Assembly (NCBI RefSeq): GCF_009884975.1
Contig: NZ_CP041970.1
Span: 2,728,001-2,792,000, forward strand
Source: Acinetobacter dispersus
Lineage (GTDB): Bacteria; Pseudomonadota; Gammaproteobacteria; Pseudomonadales; Moraxellaceae
Length of the DNA stretch: 64,000 bases
Direction of reading: 5' to 3'
Shown here: positions 49,412-58,463 of the stretch, in pieces
Layout: the number at the start of each line of letters is the position of its first letter
Numbering within the stretch: the stretch's first letter is position 1
The notes under the pieces: generated by a model
What the model was told of the DNA's origin: nothing
Databases searched by the model: none
What the model saw: the letters and a program-made list of their open reading frames with translations, nothing else
Program-made: the position numbers and the translations under genes

Positions 49412-49440
49412 TAAAAAAACCAAGCTTTTTGAGCTTGGCT
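49412..49440 (-). terminator. Rho-independent terminator of the H-NS-family gene
   Basis: CCAAGCT and AGCTTGG form the stem; on the minus strand it is followed by seven T. It separates the H-NS-like gene from gspN. Confidence 0.88.
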
Positions 49441-49492
49441 TTTAATAAAGGATAAAGTCGTCGTATGACAAAACGATGACTTTAAAACTTGC

Positions 49493-49819
49493 TTAGATTA
49501 AGAAATCTTCAAGTTTTGCACCTTTTTCTAATTCAGCAACTAACCAACGTGGTTGTTTACCACGACCAGTCCAAGTTTCTTCAGCATTGCTTTTATTACG
49601 GTAGCGTGGCTCTACTGCTTTACGCGTTGTTTTCTTACGCTTTTGCTCGCCAACTTCCAATAATTCTTCAACGCTAAAACCAATCGCATCTGCAATTGCA
49701 ATAATTTGATTATATGCATCTTCGATTGCTTGATCTTTTTTACTTGCAATTAAAGCTTCCGCTTCTGCTTGTAAACGCTTTAAATCTTCTACAGATAAAT
49801 CGCTAATATCTGGTTTCAT
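49493..49819 (-). CDS. H-NS-family nucleoid-associated protein
   Basis: 108 aa from the ATG at 49819 (CGGAG eight to nine bases upstream). The N-terminal half (about 1-60) is a coiled-coil oligomerisation domain with SVEDLKRLQAEAEALI. The C-terminal DNA-binding domain (about 70-105) contains PRYRNKSNAEETWTGRGKQP, whose TGRGKQP loop is the H-NS AT-hook-like motif that enters the minor groove. Such proteins silence A/T-rich and horizontally acquired DNA. Monocistronic with a 380-bp A/T-rich upstream region, consistent with autoregulation. Confidence 0.93.
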   Translation of the reverse strand: MKPDISDLSVEDLKRLQAEAEALIASKKDQAIEDAYNQIIAIADAIGFSVEELLEVGEQKRKKTTRKAVEPRYRNKSNAEETWTGRGKQPRWLVAELEKGAKLEDFLI

Positions 49820-50209
49820 TAGAACCACTCCGACTTAATAGGGGAAATATATCACTCAAAAAATAAAATGAATTTAAAATTCGATTCAATATTAATTTAT
49901 AAATGATTAAATAATCAATATAAGAATACCCCAGTTAATCGTATATCAGGTGCAAAATAGCATTTTGTTTACAATAAACCTTAAAAAGTAGACCTGTTAT
50001 ATAAAAACATATTCTGTAAAGGCAATATCTGAACAGAGCAAACAACACATTTATATTAACTTATTCTTAATTTTATCTAAAAAAATCTAATTTTATTGAC
50101 GCTAATTTGGTTCAAATACCTTCAACATATGTGACCTCGGTATTTGAACCTTATTATATAATTTCACTATATAATCAAACAAAAATAGACATAATCGTCT
50201 TTATAATAA
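49820..50209. other. A/T-rich region upstream of the H-NS-family gene
   Basis: About 390 bp with no supported gene. The part next to the gene (49850-50100) is strongly A/T-rich, a good target for H-NS binding and promoter curvature. GGTTCAAATACC (50109-50120) and GGTATTTGAACC (50139-50150) form a perfect 12-bp inverted repeat around an 18-base loop. It lacks a T-run, so it looks more like an operator or mRNA 3'-end structure than a terminator. Confidence 0.5.
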
Positions 50210-50659
50210 TTAGTTAGATATTAAATCGTGCCCCACACTTTGTTCCAGTTGAATAATTTTCTGTCTAATCACTTCGGGGATATTCAATTTCCCCGATGTT
50301 TCTTTATCGACACAGACCATGACCGCTTCACCGGTCGCTATCATTTGTTGTTGTGTTTCACTCCACAAAACATAATGCATACGAAAAGCACTATTGCGTA
50401 ACTCCTCAATTCGCGCACCAACATGCAGCACATCGGGATAGAATACAGGACTTAAATACTTACATTGACTGGAAGCCACCACCGTCAATATATCCTGATC
50501 AAAGATATTTAATGCCATTAAATAGGCAATTCGTGCACTTTCCATATAACGATAATACTGCACATTATTAACATGCCCGAAAGCATCCATATCTCCCCAC
50601 GCTACTGCTTGCTTATGTACCACAGGATAGACAGACAGTTCTTTCATATTTACACTCAT
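50210..50659 (-). CDS. acyl-CoA thioesterase, YbgC/FcbC-type hotdog
   Basis: 149 aa, cytoplasmic. It begins YPVVHKQAVAWGDMDAFGHVNNVQYYRYMESAR, with the conserved active-site Asp (GDMDAFGHVN) of the 4-hydroxybenzoyl-CoA-thioesterase branch. It would hydrolyse short or aromatic acyl-CoA; no substrate can be assigned. Its start codon overlaps the hemY stop (ATGA), so it is translated with the heme genes, which is an odd partnership and probably reflects operon extension rather than function. Confidence 0.85.
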   Translation of the reverse strand: MSVNMKELSVYPVVHKQAVAWGDMDAFGHVNNVQYYRYMESARIAYLMALNIFDQDILTVVASSQCKYLSPVFYPDVLHVGARIEELRNSAFRMHYVLWSETQQQMIATGEAVMVCVDKETSGKLNIPEVIRQKIIQLEQSVGHDLISN

Positions 50660-51849
50660 ATCTTAAAGTTAAGAAAATTCACATCATTTTCAAATATTAA
50701 ATTTAACTGCCTGATTAAATCAGGATTATCACCTAATGTAGATTTAATCCTTAAATAACTCATTAAAATGTTATCTGGGTATAGAGTTAATAGCTGTTCG
50801 GCTTCTTGCTGACGCTGTGTGGCCACATAAATATGCCATTTAGCAAAGGTTAACATCGGAACACTGGTATAGCGCTGCTCAAGCTGCATAATCCGCTGTT
50901 CAACATAGGTATAATCTGGAATTTGCTTTAATAACTGTTGTTGGAACCACAGATAAAATACTTCTGGATCAAACTGCTCTTGCAATAAATGCAAGGCCAA
51001 ATCTTCATGCTGTAAACTCATTTCTGGCATACGCGCCAGCAACTTTAACCAAAGGACTTTACTGCTATAAGGTCGATCCTGTATTTCGCTTTGCAAAGCC
51101 AAGTAACGTTGCTGTAAAGCAGAGAGATCATCCACCGAAGCATGTTCAAATTGTATTAATAACTGCTGCAGCCATAAATCACGATGCTCTGCATCCAACA
51201 AACCAAATTGAATCGCTTGTAGGAATAGCCACGGTTTTTGTAAGGCAAGCTTGCCCCACAAAGCAGTGATACGTTGCTGATAAGCAGTTTCAATTTCAGT
51301 CAACCAAGGAGAAAGCTGATGTTGAGCAAGAAACTCTAAATGTGTAAGTGCTTTTTCAGTCTGTTGCTGCTCCAAATAAATATCAATGCGTTGCAACTCA
51401 GCCAGTTCAAATGCCATCGGTGCAGAGCTTTCTAAGCTCTGTAATGCTGTTTCATAATCACCATTCTTATAATCAAACTGCGCATCAATAATATTATTCA
51501 GTAATCCCGATTGGGTAAAAACACGCTCAATAAAAACTTGTTGATCTTTCGCAGCTTCCAGTAACCAAACAATGCCGAGCTGCTCATAAGGGTGTAAATC
51601 TTTAAAATGTAAAATCGTCTCTTTTTTACGCTGCTCTCGGGCAAGATAACGTTTACCAAGTAACCATGCTGATTGTGCGAGTAAACTAATCACAATAAAA
51701 AGTGCAATCAGCCCCCAAACACCACTTTGAAACTGCCAGTCTCGCCAGTAAATATAAACATAGCCATTTCCATAGCCATAACTCAACACAGCAAACAGTG
51801 CGAATAGCACCAAACTTACAAGCAAATAAGCGAGCAGCAAATATTTCAT
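50656..51849 (-). CDS. hemY: HemY-like protein (tetratricopeptide membrane protein)
   Basis: 397 aa. Two membrane segments at the N-terminus (about 3-22 and 42-64) precede a helical TPR-like domain (about 95-395) rich in Leu and Gln. It fits the proteobacterial HemY of the hemCDXY operon. HemY is associated with heme synthesis but its exact step is not established; it is distinct from the protoporphyrinogen oxidase also called HemY in Gram-positives. Located 6 bp after hemX in the same direction. Confidence 0.85.
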   Translation of the reverse strand: MKYLLLAYLLVSLVLFALFAVLSYGYGNGYVYIYWRDWQFQSGVWGLIALFIVISLLAQSAWLLGKRYLAREQRKKETILHFKDLHPYEQLGIVWLLEAAKDQQVFIERVFTQSGLLNNIIDAQFDYKNGDYETALQSLESSAPMAFELAELQRIDIYLEQQQTEKALTHLEFLAQHQLSPWLTEIETAYQQRITALWGKLALQKPWLFLQAIQFGLLDAEHRDLWLQQLLIQFEHASVDDLSALQQRYLALQSEIQDRPYSSKVLWLKLLARMPEMSLQHEDLALHLLQEQFDPEVFYLWFQQQLLKQIPDYTYVEQRIMQLEQRYTSVPMLTFAKWHIYVATQRQQEAEQLLTLYPDNILMSYLRIKSTLGDNPDLIRQLNLIFENDVNFLNFKI

Positions 51850-51855
51850 TATGCG

Positions 51856-52683
51856 TTACCCCAATAAACCCAGTGTGGTTAGTTTTGGTGTAGGCACTGC
51901 CGGTAAATTTACAATTTTCTCTAATTTCTGTTTCATCTGTTGGCTAGCTTGATCAGGCAATTCAGCAAATAACTGCATGACTTCCAAAATCGATTTTCGA
52001 TATTCAACTAACTGACCTTGCTGTAATGCCTGAGAAGCAAGCAATAAGCGTAATTGAGCTTCTTTTAAAGTGATATTACGACTCAGTAAATCTGGAGAAT
52101 TGCGTTGGACTTTTTCCAATTTAAACCAATGCCACCAAGATCTGCTTTCATTGTTTGCTATGCTGAGTTTTGGGTTCTGAATTTCTTGTTGAATCTTTTG
52201 ATCCAGTTGCTGCAATAAATTATCGAGTTGTTGTTGCTGTTGTGTTTGGCTTAAAACATATTGCTGAATGATTTGTTTATCCTGCTCAATCGATTTCACC
52301 AGACTATGCTGCAATGCGGGAGAGACTGCCGATTGCACAACATGCTGTTGGACTTGATTCAATTGATCTAATGCATAAATAAATTGTTGCTGATCCAGCG
52401 CAAACTGCACCAATTGCACTTGCTGCTTAATCAAAACAACTGGCGCAATCCCCGTTACCGTAGTTGGGATGGCAACACTATCCGTAGGTTCTACTGGGCT
52501 GGTATTTTGCAACTGGCGTTGTACGGCAACGAACTGATCATTCAATAAAGCATAACGCTGCTCGGTTTGATCTAATTGCTGTTGCAATTGGGGTACAGTT
52601 TGAGAATATTGCGCAACATCGTAACTGAGTTTAGCTAACCACAATAAACTCAATCCTAATATTAAATAACCAATTTTTCTCAT
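51856..52683 (-). CDS. hemX: HemX-like protein
   Basis: 275 aa from the ATG at 52683 (AAGGA six bases upstream). One N-terminal membrane segment (about 5-23) is followed by a coiled-coil and Gln-rich periplasmic region and a C-terminal helical domain. It matches the HemX family annotated as uroporphyrinogen-III C-methyltransferase-like, but no methyltransferase motif (SAM-binding glycine loop) is visible, so that enzymatic label should not be used. The start overlaps the hemD stop (ATGA). Confidence 0.82.
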   Translation of the reverse strand: MRKIGYLILGLSLLWLAKLSYDVAQYSQTVPQLQQQLDQTEQRYALLNDQFVAVQRQLQNTSPVEPTDSVAIPTTVTGIAPVVLIKQQVQLVQFALDQQQFIYALDQLNQVQQHVVQSAVSPALQHSLVKSIEQDKQIIQQYVLSQTQQQQQLDNLLQQLDQKIQQEIQNPKLSIANNESRSWWHWFKLEKVQRNSPDLLSRNITLKEAQLRLLLASQALQQGQLVEYRKSILEVMQLFAELPDQASQQMKQKLEKIVNLPAVPTPKLTTLGLLG

Positions 52684-53456
52684 ACATGTCCTTGCCAATC
52701 ACTCATGCGTTGAATGATCTCTGATGCAGATAAATTTTCAAGCTGAATAATGTTAAATCCTTGAGCAGTCTGATCCCGCACCTGTCTCAGAATCTGGGCC
52801 AAACGTGACCCTAAAACCAAATAAACCCACGCTGCTTCACATGGACGCTGACCACATAGCTGTTGCCAATAGTTCCAACTCGCTTCACTACTGATCAACA
52901 CTGCAACAGGTTGATTTAAACTTATTTTTTTTACAATTTCAGGAAATTTGGTAAAACTTTGTTCTGGGCATTGGCGGCGATAGAGCACAAAATTCAGAAT
53001 ATCAACACCTTGTTGCTGCAATTGCTGCATCATAAACTGCCGCCCTCCCAAACCACGCCAAAATGCAATTTTCTTTAAATGCATCTGCTGTTTTAGGAGG
53101 GGAAGCTCCAGCATACCCTCGGAAGTTTCTACCTCAGGAACAACACTTGCTATTTTAAATTGGGCTAAAGCCTTTGCCGTAGCTTGTCCCACCGCAACCC
53201 ATTGAATATGTTTAAGCTGATCTAGTTGCAATCCCGCTTGCTGCAAATAACGTATTCCAATGTCAACGGCAGTCGGGCTAACCACTACGATTACTTGAGT
53301 CTCAGCCAAGGCTAAGTAAAGTTGTTGCAAAGCTTCAGAAAAAGGCTCTGCAACCAATTCAAGCAAAGGTAATGCTTCAACCTGATAACCCGCCTCGCTC
53401 AATGCTTGAGTTAAAACAGAAGCACGGTCATCAGGACGTGTATTAATAAACAGCAT
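52680..53456 (-). CDS. hemD: uroporphyrinogen-III synthase
   Basis: 258 aa. HemD closes hydroxymethylbilane with inversion of ring D to give uroporphyrinogen III. This family is poorly conserved; supporting signs are the N-terminal block FINTRPDDRASVLTQAL, VVVSPTAVDIGIRYL, WVAVGQATAKAL, FWRGLGGRQFMM and LISSEASWNYW, which together form the two-domain HemD fold, and the position directly after hemC with a TAATG overlap. Confidence 0.93.
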   Translation of the reverse strand: MLFINTRPDDRASVLTQALSEAGYQVEALPLLELVAEPFSEALQQLYLALAETQVIVVVSPTAVDIGIRYLQQAGLQLDQLKHIQWVAVGQATAKALAQFKIASVVPEVETSEGMLELPLLKQQMHLKKIAFWRGLGGRQFMMQQLQQQGVDILNFVLYRRQCPEQSFTKFPEIVKKISLNQPVAVLISSEASWNYWQQLCGQRPCEAAWVYLVLGSRLAQILRQVRDQTAQGFNIIQLENLSASEIIQRMSDWQGHV

Positions 53457-54373
53457 TAATACAACGCTTTGAGCAATTCACCCGCACCCTGCGCTAGCAA
53501 TCGCTGAGCAAGCTGTTCACCCAGTTGCTCAGCATCGACTGTTGCACCAACCAATTGCTCTTTCAACAAGGTCTTGCCATCTACACTGCCAACACGCCCT
53601 TCAATGTGTAATTGATCATTGGCCAAAATCGCATAACCAGCAATCGGCACTTGGCAACCGCCTTCAAGATAGGCGTTAAAGGCACGTTCTGCACGCACAC
53701 AAATCGAGGTTTCTTCATGTTGTAACGGTTGGATCAGTTTTAATAATTCCACATCATCCGTACGACACTCTAAACCAAGTGCACCTTGCCCCACCGCGGG
53801 TAAACTTACAACAGGTGTTAAGCAATGACGAATTCGATCCACGAGACCTAACCGTTTTAAACCAGCACTGGCCAAGATGATCGCATCATATAAACCATCA
53901 TCTAGCTTGGATAAACGTGTCCCCACATTTCCACGTAAATCGACAATTTCTAAATCAGGGCGGAGCTGTAAAATTTGACACTTACGGCGTAGGCTCGATG
54001 TACCTACTTTCGCACCTTGTGGCAGCTCATCAAAATGCGAGTATTGATTTGAGACAAAAGCATCTAGAGGATCTTCACGCTCACAGATCACGGCCAAGCT
54101 TAAACCTTCAGGCAAATGCATCGGCACATCTTTCATTGAATGCACAGCCAAATCCGCACGACCATCCAGCAATGCCGCTTCTAGCTCTTTTACGAATAAA
54201 CCTTTACCACCAATTTTGGCTAACGGTGTATCTAAAATCTTGTCGCCTTGGGTGACAAACTTAACCAATTCAACCGTTAAATCTGGATAAAGCACATTTA
54301 AACGAGAACGAATATGTTCTGCCTGCCAAAGTGCAAGAGGGCTTTGTCGAGTCGCAATTTTTAAGGTTTTCAT
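53456..54373 (-). CDS. hemC: hydroxymethylbilane synthase (porphobilinogen deaminase)
   Basis: 305 aa. HemC polymerises four porphobilinogens to hydroxymethylbilane. Conserved stretches are [59 protein letters not shown] and LRGNVGTRL. The cofactor-attaching cysteine is in [13 protein letters not shown]. Complete and of normal length. It is the first of hemC-hemD-hemX-hemY-thioesterase, and begins 112 bp after the algR stop. Confidence 0.97.
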   Translation of the reverse strand: MKTLKIATRQSPLALWQAEHIRSRLNVLYPDLTVELVKFVTQGDKILDTPLAKIGGKGLFVKELEAALLDGRADLAVHSMKDVPMHLPEGLSLAVICEREDPLDAFVSNQYSHFDELPQGAKVGTSSLRRKCQILQLRPDLEIVDLRGNVGTRLSKLDDGLYDAIILASAGLKRLGLVDRIRHCLTPVVSLPAVGQGALGLECRTDDVELLKLIQPLQHEETSICVRAERAFNAYLEGGCQVPIAGYAILANDQLHIEGRVGSVDGKTLLKEQLVGATVDAEQLGEQLAQRLLAQGAGELLKALY

Positions 54374-54484
54374 AAATTCAAGTTAAGTATTGATCAAAGC
54401 AATTGTTCCAAACTTAACTTGATCACCTGAAATTGCAAGCAAAAATTCATAAAGTGATCAATCATTCAGCTAAAAAGCTGGGTT

Positions 54485-55225
54485 TTATAATTGATGCATA
54501 CACTCTCTTAAACTCGGCAAGTGGCGACGGCTGACCGATAATCGCTCCTCCAGTTCACGCAGACGTACCTGATATTGCCCTGCGGCGACCAATTCCAGCC
54601 CTTCAAGATAGTCTAATGAGACCAAGGCATTACGATGGATACGGATAAAGCGATCTGCGAATTCCAATTCCAAATCTTTCAGTGTTTCATCAATTAGCAC
54701 ACTGCCATTTTTATGGCGAACGGTGACATATTTCTGATCTGCTAAAAAATAATAAACATTTTCCAATGGAATCAGTTCTACCCCGCGATATGTTTTCGCA
54801 GCAATTTGATGGCGTTGTGTTTTGGTATCGTACATATCGTCTTGTTGTTTTAAACCAGTCATTTGTGCTTGTGTAAGGTGAGTTAAATGATTAAACACCT
54901 GTTGTAAATCTTGTTGTGCAACAGGTTTAAGTAAGTATCCTTGTGCTTGAAATTTAAATGCTTCCAATGCATGTTGATCATATGCCGTACAAAAAATAAT
55001 CGCAGGTCTAGGATTGAGCTGACTGAGTTGCTCAGCACATTCCAAACCATTCATTCCTGGCATTTGAATATCTAATAAAACGACATCAGGTGAGTCGTTT
55101 TCAATATGATTTAACACATCCTGACCATGATGCGCCGTCGCAATGACTTCGTGTCCCATCTGGGTCACTAAACGTGACAAACGCTCTACAGCGAGAGGCT
55201 CATCATCAGCAATCAGAACTCTCAT
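54485..55225 (-). CDS. algR: LytTR-type response regulator, AlgR-like
   Basis: 246 aa from the ATG at 55225, marked by an exceptionally strong AAGGAGGAGAGG Shine-Dalgarno. The receiver domain (about 1-120) has the acidic pair DDE and phosphoacceptor Asp52 in VVLLDIQMPG; the LytTR DNA-binding domain (about 140-245) includes VELIPLENVYYFLADQKYVT and FIRIHRNALVSLDYL. It forms a pair with the kinase gene 57 bp upstream. In Pseudomonas, AlgR with AlgZ/FimS controls type IV pili and alginate; the targets here are inferred only. Confidence 0.92.
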   Translation of the reverse strand: MRVLIADDEPLAVERLSRLVTQMGHEVIATAHHGQDVLNHIENDSPDVVLLDIQMPGMNGLECAEQLSQLNPRPAIIFCTAYDQHALEAFKFQAQGYLLKPVAQQDLQQVFNHLTHLTQAQMTGLKQQDDMYDTKTQRHQIAAKTYRGVELIPLENVYYFLADQKYVTVRHKNGSVLIDETLKDLELEFADRFIRIHRNALVSLDYLEGLELVAAGQYQVRLRELEERLSVSRRHLPSLRECMHQL

Positions 55226-55282
55226 CCTCTCCTCCTTGTCACCGTTAACTTCATCCATATTTTTTATGGTTAACTTGACTTA

Positions 55283-56425
55283 TTATTTTACTCGATAGTG
55301 GTAGCTCACCACCGTCGTATATAACGACGCTCCCCCATAAATCTGAAACTTCACTGTTGGCCCATAATAAGCTTTCAAGCGCTGCTTCACATTGTCTATC
55401 GCAATACCATTTCCCTGTCTCGATTTTATTGTATCGTGAGAATAAGGGTTGGTAATGACTATACTGACTTGATTTTGCAATATTTCAACCAATACGCTAA
55501 TGGTTGATGGCTGCAAAATTTTTTCCACCCCATGAAAAATACTATTCTCAAGCAAAGGTTGCAACGTTAATAACGGAATCGTCACTCGTTTTAATTCAAT
55601 TGGTGTCGCCTGTATGTTCCATTCTACATTTAAACGCTCGCCTAAACGCATCTTTTCTATACTTAAATATTGCTGACATAAGTCAATTTCCTCTGCCAGA
55701 CTCACCAATTTCAGCTCTTGAAAGCTGGCTCGGAATAAGCGCGACAGATTAATCAACATATTTTCAGCTTTTTCAGGATCAATCGCAATTAAACTCACCA
55801 CACTATTCATACTATTAAATAAGAAATGTGGATGAATTCGTGCTTGCATCGCCTGAATCCGCGCATTCAGTTCACTGTATTGCTGGCTCATCCATTGTTC
55901 GCGCATATATAAATAACGCAAACAGAATGCACCGAGTAAAACGCCATAACCTAGATGCAGACTTGTCCCATGAAACAGCAACTCTTCACTAAATGTACCT
56001 GAACGTGCTGCCCAATACTGAATAACATTGACCGCGCAGGTGGTCAATAAAACAATCAATTGAAGTAAAATAAAACCGAAGATTAATGCCACTTTCTGAC
56101 TAAACTTGGCAAAAAAACCTTGAAAGTAATCAACCAGTGCCGCAAATGATAAAATCACCCAATTAATAAAAACCATATATTGCAGCACACGAAAGCCCTC
56201 TAAGGCTTGCCATGAGCGGGCTTCAGCCAAAGCCAACACCATCGCCAAAACATTACTTGCAACAATTAGTTCTAATAAGTATTGCCATTGCCCAATTTTC
56301 GTAAAAAAATAGGAGCCTGTTGGATTTCCCTGACGAGTTTGCGATAACTTCTTACGTCGAGTTTCGGCAACTGTGTTTGGATTTGCTATACTCTTTTTTA
56401 TTTTGCTGAGCCGCCATGACCACAT
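55283..56425 (-). CDS. algZ: sensor histidine kinase, AlgZ/FimS-like
   Basis: 380 aa from the ATG at 56425; the frame is open further upstream, inside argH on the other strand, but those residues are not credible. An N-terminal membrane domain with four to five segments (about 45-165) precedes a LytS-type kinase core: [17 protein letters not shown] with the phosphoacceptor His (about residue 200), an N-box [17 protein letters not shown], and a G-box [14 protein letters not shown]. The N-box to G-box region is short, as in the LytS/FimS class. It overlaps the start of the divergent argH by 10 bp, so its promoter lies within argH. Confidence 0.87.
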   Translation of the reverse strand: MWSWRLSKIKKSIANPNTVAETRRKKLSQTRQGNPTGSYFFTKIGQWQYLLELIVASNVLAMVLALAEARSWQALEGFRVLQYMVFINWVILSFAALVDYFQGFFAKFSQKVALIFGFILLQLIVLLTTCAVNVIQYWAARSGTFSEELLFHGTSLHLGYGVLLGAFCLRYLYMREQWMSQQYSELNARIQAMQARIHPHFLFNSMNSVVSLIAIDPEKAENMLINLSRLFRASFQELKLVSLAEEIDLCQQYLSIEKMRLGERLNVEWNIQATPIELKRVTIPLLTLQPLLENSIFHGVEKILQPSTISVLVEILQNQVSIVITNPYSHDTIKSRQGNGIAIDNVKQRLKAYYGPTVKFQIYGGASLYTTVVSYHYRVK

Positions 56426-57846
56426 CTTCTCAATCCTCTTCTGCAGCAAGCCCAAATCAAACCTCTGGAATGTGGGGTGGTCGCTTCTCTGAAGCAACTG
56501 ATGCTTTTGTTGCAGAATTTACCGCATCTGTGCAATTTGACCAACGTTTTTATAAACAAGATATTGCAGGTTCAATCGCACATGCAACCATGCTTGCCAA
56601 AGTTGGCGTCCTCACTGAAGCTGAACGTGATGACATTATCCAAGGCTTAAGCACTATTCAAGCTGAAATTGAAGCTGGCAACTTTGAATGGCGTATTGAT
56701 TTAGAAGATGTGCACATGAACATTGAGTCTCGTTTGACTCAACGTATCGGCATTACAGGTAAAAAATTACATACAGGCCGTAGCCGTAATGACCAAGTTG
56801 CAACTGACATCCGCTTATATTTGCGTGATGAAATTGATGACATCTTAGGTTTATTACTGCGTTTACAAAAAGGCTTACTCAGTTTGGCAAGTAAAAACAC
56901 CAACACGATTATGCCAGGTTTCACTCATCTACAAACAGCTCAACCGGTGACCTTTGGTCATCACCTATTAGCATGGTTTGAGATGTTAGTCCGTGATACA
57001 GAGCGTCTACAAGACTGTCGTAAACGTGTGAATCGTATGCCACTCGGTTCAGCAGCGTTAGCTGGAACAACCTATCCGATTGATCGTGTTTACACAGCAG
57101 AACTCCTTGGCTTTGAAGCTGTATCAGAAAACTCATTAGATGCAGTTTCTGATCGTGATTTTGCGATTGAATTTAATGCAGCCGCGTCTTTGATCATGAT
57201 GCATTTATCACGTATGTCTGAAGAACTTATTTTATGGACTTCGGCACAATTCAAGTTCGTGAATATTCCAGATCGCTTCTGCACAGGCTCATCCATCATG
57301 CCACAGAAGAAAAACCCAGACGTACCTGAACTAGTACGTGGTAAGTCAGGTCGTGTTTTTGGTGACTTAATTAGTCTATTAACCTTAATGAAAGGCCAAC
57401 CATTGGCTTATAACAAAGACAATCAAGAAGACAAAGAACCTTTGTTTGATGCAATTGATACCGTTCGTGGTTCATTGATGGCATTTGCCGATATGGTTCC
57501 AGCCTTAGTGCCAAATATCGAGATTATGCGTGAAGCAGCTTTACGTGGTTTCTCTACTGCAACCGATCTTGCAGACTACCTCGTCAAAAAAGGCGTTGCT
57601 TTCCGTGATGCCCATGAAATTGTTGGTAAAGCCGTGGCTTTAGGCGTTGCAGAAGAAAAAGATTTATCAGAATTGACGCTTGAACAACTGCAACAGTTCT
57701 CTGATTTGATCACAGCCGATGTATTTGACAAAGCATTGACTTTAGAAGCTTCTGTGAATGCTCGTGACCATATTGGTGGCACTTCACCAAAACAAGTTGA
57801 AGCTGCGATTGCCCGTGCGCACACTCGCCTAGAACAGTTATATTAA
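56416..57846 (+). CDS. argH: argininosuccinate lyase
   Basis: 476 aa. ArgH cleaves argininosuccinate to arginine and fumarate, the last step of arginine synthesis. Conserved features: [19 protein letters not shown] at the N-terminus, [28 protein letters not shown], [16 protein letters not shown] block ([18 protein letters not shown]), and the fumarase-superfamily signature [13 protein letters not shown] serine-rich 18-residue leader precedes the conserved start at Met19; a start at 56470 is therefore possible and would also avoid overlapping algZ. The gene is divergent from algZ, the classic Pseudomonas arrangement. Confidence 0.97.
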   Translation: MTTSSQSSSAASPNQTSGMWGGRFSEATDAFVAEFTASVQFDQRFYKQDIAGSIAHATMLAKVGVLTEAERDDIIQGLSTIQAEIEAGNFEWRIDLEDVHMNIESRLTQRIGITGKKLHTGRSRNDQVATDIRLYLRDEIDDILGLLLRLQKGLLSLASKNTNTIMPGFTHLQTAQPVTFGHHLLAWFEMLVRDTERLQDCRKRVNRMPLGSAALAGTTYPIDRVYTAELLGFEAVSENSLDAVSDRDFAIEFNAAASLIMMHLSRMSEELILWTSAQFKFVNIPDRFCTGSSIMPQKKNPDVPELVRGKSGRVFGDLISLLTLMKGQPLAYNKDNQEDKEPLFDAIDTVRGSLMAFADMVPALVPNIEIMREAALRGFSTATDLADYLVKKGVAFRDAHEIVGKAVALGVAEEKDLSELTLEQLQQFSDLITADVFDKALTLEASVNARDHIGGTSPKQVEAAIARAHTRLEQLY

Positions 57847-57881
57847 TCTCTCTATATCCCTCTTTTACAAAGAGGGACTTT
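57844..57881. repeat. half copy of the dispersed palindromic repeat
   Basis: AATCTCTCTATAT followed by the hairpin TCCCTCTTTT-N-CAAAGAGGGA (57858-57878) and ACTTTC. This equals the first arm and first hairpin of the full element seen at 32466 and 63683; the second hairpin and closing arm are missing. It overlaps the argH stop codon. Confidence 0.75.
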
Positions 57882-57895
57882 CACTGGATGCCATA

Positions 57896-58168
57896 ATGAC
57901 TAGACAAGTATTTTGCCGCAAATATAAACAAGAGCTTGAAGGCTTAGACTTTGCGCCATTTCCAGGCGCCAAAGGCCAAGAATTCTTTGAAACTGTTTCA
58001 AAGCAGGCATGGCAGGAATGGTTAAAACACCAAACCACGCTCATTAATGAAAAACGTTTGAATGTGTTTGAACCTGATGCGAAGAAGTTCCTCGAAGAGC
58101 AACGTGAGAAGTTCTTTAATAACGATGAAAGTGTAGAAAAAGCGGAAGGTTGGACTGAACAAAAATAA
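57896..58168 (+). CDS. yggX: YggX-like Fe(II)-trafficking / oxidative damage protection protein
   Basis: 90 aa, complete. It begins [19 protein letters not shown] with the conserved Cys7, then PFPGAKGQ, and [18 protein letters not shown], all typical of YggX. These proteins protect iron-sulphur clusters from oxidants and are linked to iron handling in the cytoplasm. It is 49 bp from argH and may be co-transcribed, with the half repeat between them; a strong terminator follows. Confidence 0.95.
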   Translation: MTRQVFCRKYKQELEGLDFAPFPGAKGQEFFETVSKQAWQEWLKHQTTLINEKRLNVFEPDAKKFLEEQREKFFNNDESVEKAEGWTEQK

Positions 58169-58192
58169 GTCGTTTTGTCTCACCCCACTGTT

Positions 58193-58223
58193 AAAAAGAG
58201 AGCTGTTTTTTAGCTCTCTTTTT
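58193..58223 (+). terminator. yggX: Rho-independent terminator after yggX
   Basis: A 12-bp stem, AAAAAGAGAGCT with AGCTCTCTTTTT, with a loop of seven bases. Confidence 0.9.
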
Positions 58224-58311
58224 ACATGATATTTACATAAGTAATAAAGCCTTACAGAGTATACACAGTTGTCTACATGACACTTTAAGGTACCCTGTTT
58301 ATAGTTATATT

Positions 58312-58398
58312 CAGAAGGACAAAGAGATACGTTGATATCTCACGTAACGCATGATATTTCTCTCCCAGACTTTCCCCCGAAGTCTGGGATTTTTTTAT
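58312..58398 (+). ncRNA. candidate small RNA between yggX and phoU
   Basis: After the yggX terminator there is a second, independent terminator: TCCCAGACTT-N7-AAGTCTGGGA followed by seven T (about 58362-58397), with no open reading frame in front of it. Upstream is a hairpin GAGATA-N6-TATCTC (58324-58341) joined by an unpaired A/T-rich stretch. A weak promoter, TTTAAG (58284) -16 bp- TATATT (58306-58311), would start it near 58318, giving about 80 nt. I do not recognise it as a known RNA. Confidence 0.5.
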
Positions 58399-58415
58399 TG
58401 CGGCGTTCTCAAAAT

Positions 58416-58440
58416 AAAAAGCCGCTCTAGTTAGAGCGGC
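58416..58440 (-). terminator. phoU: Rho-independent terminator of phoU
   Basis: GCCGCTCT (58421-58428) pairs with AGAGCGGC (58433-58440); on the minus strand it is followed by five T. It begins 24 bp after the phoU stop codon. Confidence 0.88.
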
Positions 58441-58463
58441 CAGTGATTATTTTACTTTTACTA

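Noticed and set aside
50109..50150. tRNA fragment
   Set aside because: GGTTCAAATACC resembles a T-arm, but no acceptor or anticodon arm can be folded around it.
51856..52683. Functional uroporphyrinogen-III C-methyltransferase
   Set aside because: The protein is HemX-like, with one membrane helix and a coiled coil, and lacks SAM-binding motifs of CobA-type enzymes.
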